From Stephanodiscus triporus (lineage: Eukaryota > Bacillariophyta > Thalassiosirophyceae > Thalassiosirales > Thalassiosiraceae), in NCBI GenBank assembly GCA_036939755.1, contig JALLAZ010000775.1, positions 1 through 13,596 on the forward strand: a DNA stretch of 13,596 nt, written 5' to 3'. Positions within the stretch are counted from its first letter, which is position 1. The number at the start of each line of letters is the position of its first letter. Below are positions 1 through 6,252 of the stretch, piece after piece. A model generated the notes under the pieces. The model saw nothing but the letters and a program-made list of their open reading frames with translations, made no database searches and was not told the origin of the DNA. The position numbers and the translations under genes were made by a program.

Positions 1-47
1 GTTCCCAATCCTACCTACGTCGGTCAGTAGTTAGGACCTAAACCTAA

Positions 48-61
48 ATATATATATATAT
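48..61 (+). promoter_or_regulatory. Alternating AT tract, possible TATA box of the LRR gene
   Basis: An uninterrupted alternating A/T tract lies about 120-135 bases upstream of the ATG cluster that opens the LRR gene. It could act as a TATA element, but it could equally be a simple AT microsatellite. No other core promoter signal is obvious before the gene. Confidence 0.35.
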
Positions 62-180
62 GAGAGAGGTTACGGTACACGTACGTCAACACGCACGCCA
101 CTCCTGCCGCTAAAAATATGTTGGGAAGGGAGTGGAACTCAACTAGGAGTAGGTATGGTACCATTCACTCCCTCCAGAGC

Positions 181-252
181 ATGATGATGGATCGAAATGA
201 CAGCGATGGAGAGGAGATCTTCGACGAACGGTTGGACGGAGGAGGAGGATGA
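181..252 (+). other. Overlapping upstream reading frame of 23 codons
   Basis: Three consecutive ATG codons start at 181 in a different frame from the LRR start at 197. This frame runs for 23 codons and stops at TGA 250-252, inside the LRR coding region. Its product is acidic (NDSDGEEIFDER) and ends in four Gly codons from a GGA repeat. It is either a uORF that scanning ribosomes would meet first, or the true N-terminus of the LRR protein separated from the main frame by an indel in the GGA repeat. The acidic composition matches the N-terminus of the main frame, which keeps the second reading open. Confidence 0.4.
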
Positions 253-1624
253 TCAGAGCGACGATCACGAGAATTTGTCCGATGATGACAGCGGGGTAGA
301 AAACAATGAAAGTGACAACGAGGACAACGATGGCAGCAAGGAAGAGAAGGAGGAGAAGATGAAACAATTCATGCTCACTTTTCGCAAGGGTAATTATGAC
401 GATGACATTGAAAAAGCTCTAAGCAGAAGTAGAAGTGCCGATCATTTTCTACCCACCACGACCCATCCCGCAGGCATCGATCTCTATCATAAGCCCACTG
501 ATTGGATGGAGAGGAATGCAATTAGATTAGAAAATTTGAAGTATCAGCTAAAAGAACTCACACGCTTGGTAGAGGGTGGAGGCAAATTAGAGCTGATCTT
601 GTCTCATGATATTGAGGAAGAACCGGTAGTTTGGCATGACCCATCCATTGATCCATTTTGGGAGCAACTGACAGCTGCATTATTTCACAATCATGCCAAA
701 ATCCATATAACCGGCATTTGGATTAGCAACATTGAAATGCAGAAAGAAACTGTTAACGCCTTGGTGAGGAGCCTTTGTGAAGGAAGAGCCCTCGAAATAA
801 TCAAACATGTCAGCTTTATCAACACCAACCTTTGTAGTGAGGGTGTTGTATCGCTATCAACATTGGTGGAGCAATGTTCGGGTATGGAACACCTTGAACT
901 TTCTGGCAATCGGATCGACGATATTGATTCAGCTCTGTGTCTCTCCAGGGCATTGAAGACGAACATATATTGCCTTGGAATGTCGCATTGTGAACTTGGG
1001 AATAGTCCGGAAATCCTGTCAGTCATTCTACAGTCCGACGTCGAACGTATCTATCTCCACAATAACAATATAGGCACGTCGGGGGCAGTCAAGATATCAG
1101 AATATCTCGCAGGCAACCCACTCATAGAAGAGTTGATCCTTGACAGTAATGACCTCTATGATGACGACGCAGTCCTCCTCTCTCACGCACTGAAGAAGAA
1201 CACCAATCTGAGTACATTATTCCTCCGTCAGAATAATTTCACATCCGTCGGCGTCAAGGCGTTGCTCACTAGCCTCTTCGATGGTACAAGTCTGAATGCC
1301 ATATTGGATTCAAATCACACATGTGAATTACGTATCTTCGATTATGATGATCCATTTCAAAAACTTGTCTCATCACTTAATTTGAAGGTGGATCGCACTA
1401 GCAAAATATTGGTTGCCCTGCATGACAAGGAATATTCACTTGAGTACCTTGCAGATGTGCCTGTGAAATTGATGCCAGATGTGTTGGCATTCATTCAAAG
1501 GGAGAGGGATCAAAGCCTATCAATGAGTATGATGTATGCAGCGATGAGGTGGTGGAATATGCCCTCGCTCTACTCTTATCATTGCTGTGTTGCGTCTAAT
1601 GCAAAGAGGAAACGAGAGAGCTAG
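197..1624 (+). CDS. Leucine-rich repeat protein of a diatom-expanded type
   Basis: A 475-residue intronless protein. Residues 15-55 are an acidic, disordered N-terminus rich in Asp, Glu and Ser. Residues 155-225 contain a helical region preceding the repeats. Residues about 230-375 are ribonuclease-inhibitor-type leucine-rich repeats, with strand motifs such as LEHLELSGNRI-like (231-240), VERIYLHNNNIG (282-293), IEELILDSNDL (310-320) and LSTLFLRQNNF (338-348). Residues 420-465 form a C-terminal helical module with RWWNMP at 451-456, followed by a basic KRKR end. LRR solenoids of this kind mediate protein-protein contacts; the partner here is unknown. No signal peptide or membrane segment is visible, so a cytosolic or nuclear location is likely. 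The ATG at 197 is the first in this frame, but three out-of-frame ATGs precede it at 181. The gene's C-terminus is duplicated in inverted orientation at the far right of the window. Confidence 0.9.
   Translation: MTAMERRSSTNGWTEEEDDQSDDHENLSDDDSGVENNESDNEDNDGSKEEKEEKMKQFMLTFRKGNYDDDIEKALSRSRSADHFLPTTTHPAGIDLYHKPTDWMERNAIRLENLKYQLKELTRLVEGGGKLELILSHDIEEEPVVWHDPSIDPFWEQLTAALFHNHAKIHITGIWISNIEMQKETVNALVRSLCEGRALEIIKHVSFINTNLCSEGVVSLSTLVEQCSGMEHLELSGNRIDDIDSALCLSRALKTNIYCLGMSHCELGNSPEILSVILQSDVERIYLHNNNIGTSGAVKISEYLAGNPLIEELILDSNDLYDDDAVLLSHALKKNTNLSTLFLRQNNFTSVGVKALLTSLFDGTSLNAILDSNHTCELRIFDYDDPFQKLVSSLNLKVDRTSKILVALHDKEYSLEYLADVPVKLMPDVLAFIQRERDQSLSMSMMYAAMRWWNMPSLYSYHCCVASNAKRKRES
1443..1497 (+). 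repeat. Inverted repeat, left copy (LRR gene 3' end)
   Basis: These 55 bases match the reverse complement of 13542-13596 without a mismatch. They encode the start of the conserved C-terminal module of the LRR family. Similarity continues with substitutions to the stop codon, and weaker similarity continues into the 3' flank: the 16-mer at 1686-1701 matches the complement of 13352-13367 with one difference. The right copy may extend beyond the window. Confidence 0.95.
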
Positions 1625-2077
1625 ATGTATTTAAGATTGAGCAGTCCTGCCCAGACAACACAAGACAACTAAGTTCTTATCATTAGTAGGATATTATTAT
1701 CACAGACTTGCGGAATTAATCCTACTTGCTGTATCAAAGGCGCAATTATGACAGGACTGCAAAATCAACCTCTCTCAATTTATGCATTATAATTTTTCCC
1801 ATGAGGCAATAATTTTTGGGTATTAGCCCATTGATACAATGGACCCAGTTTTGACCGTGATGTGACAACCTCACGAGCGAACGTCCTGGGGATGCAGACT
1901 TTCTATGACATTACAGACGCGTTGGCAGGCTGAGTTTGCCGTGCCGCAGTGATGGCAATGGTGTCTAAGGCAACGTGATGAGATTGACTTTGCACGGCTC
2001 GCTTTCTCGTTGTATTCAAATACTCGCATTACACCTCTGCAAGCGCGCATAAAAAAAACGACGACAATACAGTCACA
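1625..2077. other. Intergenic region between convergent LRR and oxidoreductase genes
   Basis: About 450 bases with no convincing coding content on either strand. It should hold the 3' untranslated regions of the LRR gene (+) and of the saccharopine dehydrogenase-like gene (-). The only recognisable element is the short stretch at 1686-1701 shared with the 3' flank of the second LRR copy. No RNA gene or mobile element was seen. Confidence 0.6.
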
Positions 2078-3268
2078 TCAATTGAAAACTCTCTCCAAGT
2101 TCATAGACGAAAGCGTCCTCAATATATTCGTCCTCGCCCGCTTCCCCAACTCTACCGGGAACCACACGCCCGGCTCGACGGTCGTCGTCATCGTCGTAGT
2201 CGTTCCTTCCCCCCTCCGCCCCGTCGTCCTCGACGACGCCCGCCCCGAGGACCTCCAACGCGAACGCGGCGGTGGCGAGTCCCACGCACGATTCCAAATC
2301 CGGATGGGCCATCCTCAGCGTCATCCCCCCCCCCCGTCCACCCTCCTCGTCCGCGCGGCGATGTCCACCCTCATGGCGTTCGTCGATCCGACGAGCTTGT
2401 CGACGAGGCGTATTATTGGCCCCGAGAAGAGGGAGAAGCATTGCATGGCGTCCCGATCGTATAACAACGACCTCGGCAGGGCCTTCATCGCTCCGAAGAG
2501 GAAATTCCAGAAGAGCGGCGCGGTGCCGAATCGGGAGGAGCAATTTCGCACGCGCCGTCGTCGCCCACCCCCTCCTCCCCCCGTCCCGTCGAGGTACAGG
2601 GCGGTCGTCGGCACGTCGGGATTGTCCAACAGCCACACCGGCCGCGAGCCGACGTTCCCCCCGAAGTCCACGTCCTTCCTGCCCGTCCACGGCTCGACGT
2701 CGACGCGCTTGCCGTCGAGGTACGTCAGCGCCTCCGTGGCCAGGAGGAGGAACGTGGCGGAGACTATGGTCGGTCCGGCGTTGCCGGTGCCCGCGGTGAA
2801 GAAGGAGTAATCCACGGACTCGACCTCCGCGCCCCCTCCTCCATCTCCACGTCCGTCTCCTCCGTGCATCATCCCGTCCAACCTCGAAACTCCCTCGGCC
2901 GCCATCAGCGCCGACACGCCCGGCCATATCCCGGCGCTTACCACGCACGGCACGTTCGCCTCCATCGCCCTGGCGTGATATTCGAACTTGGACGATTCGG
3001 CGAGCTCCCACTCGTCGCAGACGTCGACGTACGGTATCGACATGTCTATGCAGGACGAAAGCAAATTCGGAGATCGACGTCCCTGGAACGGCCCGGCGGT
3101 GTGAACCACGAGATGACGATCGTCGCCATCATCCGTCCCTGTCGTTGTCGTCGTTCCTCCTCCTCCTCCTCTGCCCCCTCCTTCCTTCGATCCAAATTTC
3201 CATCGTCGCAGCGCGTCCGCGATCTCCGTCGGATCGCCATCGACGTCGAGTTTCACGAAGTCAACAAA
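2078..3268 (-). pseudogene. Saccharopine dehydrogenase-like oxidoreductase, 5' truncated with two frame changes
   Basis: Read on the minus strand, the protein resembles the saccharopine dehydrogenase/reductase-like NAD(P)-binding family of cyanobacteria, plants and algae. Visible conserved pieces are FVDFVKLDVDGDP (from 3268), HLVVHTAGPFQ (about 3115-3083), IPYVDVCDE, CVVSAGIWPGVSALMA, HPDLESCVG-ATAAFA and a C-terminal PGVWFPVELG ending at TGA 2078-2080. The family's N-terminal GxGxxG dinucleotide-binding motif is absent. No in-frame ATG precedes the conserved part, and none of the bases between it and the divergent PPR gene encodes that motif. The frame also changes twice: near the 11-G run (2325-2335), then back between about 2210 and 2300, probably at a 6-G run. 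Gly/Thr/Asp-rich insertions occur. This is either a decaying 5'-truncated gene or a real gene with an unrecognised first exon and homopolymer assembly errors. The substrate cannot be deduced. Confidence 0.72.
2325..2335 (-). repeat. Homopolymer run (11 G on coding strand) at a frame break
   Basis: Eleven C on the plus strand lie where the saccharopine dehydrogenase-like frame hits a TGA. The recognisable protein (MTLRMAHPDLESCVG) continues immediately afterwards in the next frame. A one-base length change in the run would restore continuity. Confidence 0.8.
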
Positions 3269-3422
3269 GGTAAGTAACAGTATCTCTAATATGGATAAAA
3301 CATTACAACTAGAAAAAATGTTCTCTGTGTATGTTTTGAAGCACAGTCTTTGAAGGCAAGAAGTTTGTCCTTGTGTTTTGCCAGCTGTGTGAAGCTTTTT
3401 GTTCTGTCTCGGCACCAGCTGT

Positions 3423-3469
3423 TTCTGTCGACGTCAGCGAGAATTCATTTTTGTTCTGTCGACGTCAGC
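3423..3469. promoter_or_regulatory. Duplicated 16-bp ACGTCA-containing element upstream of the PPR gene
   Basis: The 16-mer TTCTGTCGACGTCAGC occurs at 3423-3438 and exactly again at 3454-3469, 31 bases apart. A related 13-base TTTTTGTTCTGTC occurs at 3396-3408 and 3448-3460. Each 16-mer contains ACGTCA, the core bound by CREB/ATF-type bZIP factors and described as a CO2/cAMP-responsive element in diatoms. The pair lies 115-161 bases upstream of the PPR start codon. Regulatory use is inferred; only the duplication is directly visible. Confidence 0.45.
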
Positions 3470-3583
3470 ATACACTCTCTCTTGTAGCAAACCTCTTTTC
3501 CGTCGCACCATGTCACCAAACATCCAACAACTCAATCATCGGTTCAACACCAGCTGAGGTGAAGTGGTTACAAGAACAACGCC

Positions 3584-5485
3584 ATGTCCTCGGCAGCGGC
3601 GATATCGAAAATGACGTCCGGACTAGAAACAACCAAGCGCCGCAGCAGCGGCTGCTCCTCCTCATCCCCCCCCTCATCCTCCTCCTCGTTCTCCTCCTCC
3701 GGTCGCCCCGCCCCTCGACCGCTTCGCCTCGTCGCCTGCTGCTGCCTAGCCCTAGCCCTAGTACTCGATCGTCGCTGCCGTCTCCTTCCAGCGCCGTTCC
3801 CGCGCGGCCTCCTCGCGGACGCCTACATCACGTCCGGCCTGCCCCCGCACACCCAGCGCGCCTTCCTCCGGCGGCTAACGGACGACATCTGCAACACCGA
3901 CCCCGGCACGCTCACGCCCATGGAGGTGAGCAGCGCCCCCGTGCTGATGTTGGCGTGGGCGAACGAGGGCGTCGGCCGGGGGGGGGGCAGCAGGGGCGGC
4001 GAGGGACGGACCACCGGGAGGGAGCGCGCCATGGCCGTGGAGGGACTGCTGAAGCGCATCGTGGACGAGAGGCGGGCAGGCAACCCCGATGCCATCGCCA
4101 GGACGGAGGATTACAACGCGGTCATGAAGAGCTGGGCGACGAGCGGGGAGAGGAGCGCGGCGGCGCTGAGGGTGGAGCAGGTGAGTTTCTGCGTAGTTGC
4201 TACCGTCCCGTCGAATTCGGCCGGGGTCGTCGGGTTGCATTGTGTCATCGTTCGGCGCAGACGGCCTCTCACGACCGTTGCGATATTCGCGGTTGTATCG
4301 TTTCGTGCGCAGATCCTGACGAACATGCAAGACATGTACGCATCCGGCGACAACGACGTCCAACCCGACCTCGAGAGCTTCCAAATAGCCATAGAGGCAT
4401 GGACGAGGGCCACCGACGAGCCAAATGCCCTCGCCCGCGCCCGACAGATCCTCGATTGGATGACTAAGGTCTACCTGTCGAAAGCCAACGATCTCGCCGT
4501 GCCCGACGCCTCCTGCTTCCGTCCGATACTCAAGTGCTACGCCGCGAGCGACAAGCTCGAGGCACCCATCGTTTCCGAACACCTGCTTATGCACATGCAG
4601 CGCTTGCAGATGGAGCACGGCATAGTGTCCGCGGGACCGGACACGAATTGCTTCAACATAGTCATGTCGAGCTGGCTCAAGTCGGGGGACATCGCGTCCG
4701 AGAGGCGCATACGGCAGATATTCGAGTACATGGACGAATGCAGACGACGAGGGTGCGATGATATCCGACCGGACGCATCGACGTACAACATTGTCATCTC
4801 GTCCATCGCGCCGGCCGTCAAGAAGCGCCTCGACGTTGGCGGCGCCCGCAGGGCCGATAGGATACTCGCCCGCCTCGAGGAGGGCTACCTGTCGGGGAAG
4901 GACGAGTCGCTTCGGCCGGACACAATCGTTTACAATCAGGTCATCGACTACTGGGCCAAGACCCAGACCGTCGACGAGCACTATCTCAAGGCGAGGGGCG
5001 TACTCGACCGGCAGGTCGATATGCACGCGTCGCACGGCGTGCGTAAGTGCCGCCCGGACGTCACTGGCTACACCTCCGTGATCGGCGCCTGCGCTTCGAC
5101 CTACGGCTCCCGTCGCGAGAAGCGCCGGGCGTTCGACGTGGCCCACGCGACGTTCATGGAACTGTGCAAGCTCGGATACGCTCGACCGAACGACGTCACG
5201 TACGGCCTTATGTTCAAGGCCGTGGGACGGCTGCTCCACAAGAGTGAGGAGAGGGACAGATACGCGAAGACGCTCTTCGCGCTGTGCAGGGACGACGGAT
5301 GCCTGGGGGAGATGGCGCACAACAGGATGCGGGAGGCGGTCACGAGGGAGATTCTGCAAGAGCTTACGGGAGGTCGGACTTACGCCGACTTGCCAGAAGG
5401 ATGGAAGGGCAACGTAAAGACACAACCGAGGAAATCGTACGAGAACGGCAAGCAGGTTAGCTCAAAAGACAAATTGCGACCGTAG
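3584..5485 (+). CDS. Pentatricopeptide repeat (PPR) protein
   Basis: Exons 3584-4180 and 4313-5485 join in phase 0 to give 589 residues. The N-terminus is Ser/Pro-rich, with a hydrophobic stretch (LRLVACCCLALALVL) followed by basic residues, suggesting organelle targeting; there is no clear ASAFAP motif. Downstream lie helical PPR units, including SFQIAIEAWTRA, CFNIVMSSWLKSGD, TYNIVISSIAPAV, VYNQVIDYWAKT, GYTSVIGACASTYG and TYGLMFKAVGRL. Several are preceded by the typical (R/Q)PD or GPD spacer. PPR proteins bind organellar RNA in a sequence-specific way, one base per repeat, and govern its processing, stability or translation. The start is the first ATG after the putative promoter, in a good context (GCCATGT). 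A 10-G run (3978-3987) lies in the coding region but stays in frame. The RNA target cannot be predicted from these degenerate repeats. Confidence 0.9.
   Translation: MSSAAAISKMTSGLETTKRRSSGCSSSSPPSSSSSFSSSGRPAPRPLRLVACCCLALALVLDRRCRLLPAPFPRGLLADAYITSGLPPHTQRAFLRRLTDDICNTDPGTLTPMEVSSAPVLMLAWANEGVGRGGGSRGGEGRTTGRERAMAVEGLLKRIVDERRAGNPDAIARTEDYNAVMKSWATSGERSAAALRVEQVSFCVVATVPSNSAGVVGLHCVIVRRRRPLTTVAIFAVVSFRAQILTNMQDMYASGDNDVQPDLESFQIAIEAWTRATDEPNALARARQILDWMTKVYLSKANDLAVPDASCFRPILKCYAASDKLEAPIVSEHLLMHMQRLQMEHGIVSAGPDTNCFNIVMSSWLKSGDIASERRIRQIFEYMDECRRRGCDDIRPDASTYNIVISSIAPAVKKRLDVGGARRADRILARLEEGYLSGKDESLRPDTIVYNQVIDYWAKTQTVDEHYLKARGVLDRQVDMHASHGVRKCRPDVTGYTSVIGACASTYGSRREKRRAFDVAHATFMELCKLGYARPNDVTYGLMFKAVGRLLHKSEERDRYAKTLFALCRDDGCLGEMAHNRMREAVTREILQELTGGRTYADLPEGWKGNVKTQPRKSYENGKQVSSKDKLRP
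4181..4312 (+). other. Phase-0 intron in the PPR gene, 132 nt and stop-free
   Basis: The donor is CAG|GTGAGT at 4181 and the acceptor is TGCGCAG at 4306-4312. The intron is exactly 44 codons long with no stop codon, so an unspliced message would still encode a full-length protein with a 44-residue hydrophobic insertion. Splicing is favoured because both sites are strong and removal joins VEQ to ILTNMQDMY, a natural PPR helix. Confidence 0.8.
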
Positions 5486-5770
5486 CCATGCTCTCTCAAC
5501 CATTGAATGATGTATATGTTGTTCGCGGCCCTGTATTGAATCGAGCCTCCGAATCATATTGTAAATTATTCTGTTATCTTAGATTTGCGTTGATATGCGC
5601 AGCCTCTTTGCGTAGTTCTGGTCAATTGAAGTCGCACACGCACAAGGGACCAAGAAAAAAATCAGTACTGATGGCATAGCTGAGATGATGCATCCATTGA
5701 GTACTGTGTCGTGCTTTCCTCTTTGATGTACCGAAACGAGTTTGATTTTCATCACATAATTTTGTCGCAG
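5486..5770. other. Non-coding stretch after the PPR gene
   Basis: This AT-richer segment has no convincing reading frame. It probably contains the PPR 3' untranslated region, then the decayed upstream part of the S9 peptidase relic. The sequence TTTTGTCGCAG ending at 5770 looks like a 3' splice site and may be the fossil acceptor of the relic's last exon. Confidence 0.5.
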
Positions 5771-6066
5771 CAAGCTGAATTCCATTCGCACTACTGGGCG
5801 CCTCTTCGTAACGAAATGTTATTACATATAGGAGACGTTGATAGTGATGAAGAATTCAACAAGAAGATCTCTCCCTTATTCCACGTCGAAAATATTAAAG
5901 CTCCTCTTCTGATGGTGCTTATGATCCTAGAGTGAAACAGGCCGAGGCCGACCAAAGCCTTCAGCATATTGGGGAGAGGCATTCCAGTTGAATATGTTTT
6001 GTATCCCGACGAAGGGAGAATAGCATTGAGCAATTCTTGGGCAAGCATCTCGGGGGTCAAGCATAA
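5771..6066 (+). pseudogene. Relic of an S9 family (prolyl oligopeptidase-type) serine peptidase
   Basis: Fragments in alternating frames spell the C-terminal part of the alpha/beta-hydrolase domain of S9 peptidases (dipeptidyl/acylaminoacyl peptidase group). They are: YWAPLRNEMLLHIGD and KISPLFHVENIKAPLL (frame 2, to 5913); GAYDPRVKQAEADQ (frame 1, from 5914), carrying the catalytic-Asp motif normally read GANDPRV; GIPVEYVLYPDEG (frame 2, about 5978-6016); and IEQFLGKHLGGQA (frame 1, to TAA 6064-6066). At least three indels are needed to join them. The catalytic-His segment that normally follows YPDEG (HG-F) is deleted, and the upstream nucleophile Ser region is absent from the window. The locus cannot make an active enzyme. 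It lies downstream of the PPR gene and convergent to the U32 gene. A functional parent copy elsewhere in the genome is likely. Confidence 0.75.
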
Positions 6067-6243
6067 GACCGCGGGAGGGATCGTGGTGATAGACAACACT
6101 GCGAGCATCACGACGCCGATAGGAGGAGGTATGACGACGGTAATGATTGAAAGAGGTACGACGATGACAGGCACTGGGGTTACTATCATCGGATATCGCA
6201 GCAAGAGCAGGAGGCAAAACAAATGTTTCTCATTCTTCTAATT
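6067..6243 (+). other. Asp/Arg/Tyr-rich low-complexity remnant
   Basis: Reading on in the last frame of the S9 relic past its TAA gives a charged low-complexity text (DRGRDRGDR, DADRRRYDDGND, then after a TGA at 6148-6150 KRYDDDRHWGYYH). Such RD/RY-rich tails are seen in RNA-binding proteins, but nothing identifies this one. It may be decayed coding sequence or a simple repeat. No function is claimed. Confidence 0.3.
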
Positions 6244-6252
6244 ATACGATAT

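Noticed and set aside
2010..2810. Long plus-strand open frames over the oxidoreductase
   Set aside because: Arg/Pro/Ser-rich text typical of antisense reading through GC-rich DNA; the minus strand carries the recognisable conserved motifs.
3270..3275. GTAAGT as a donor of a plus-strand gene ending near 3277
   Set aside because: The plus-strand frame before it is an antisense shadow with no motif, and no matching acceptor leads into the PPR frame. It is mentioned only as a possible rearrangement mark.
3921..3935. GTGAGC in the PPR gene (ATGGAG|GTGAGC) as another donor
   Set aside because: The following sequence reads as continuous plausible protein (SSAPVLMLAWANEG), and no acceptor improves the frame.
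3875..5425. A 516-codon open frame on the minus strand opposite the PPR gene
   Set aside because: It mirrors the codon structure of the GC-rich PPR exons, has no recognisable motif, and the plus-strand protein shows clear PPR units with proper splice sites.
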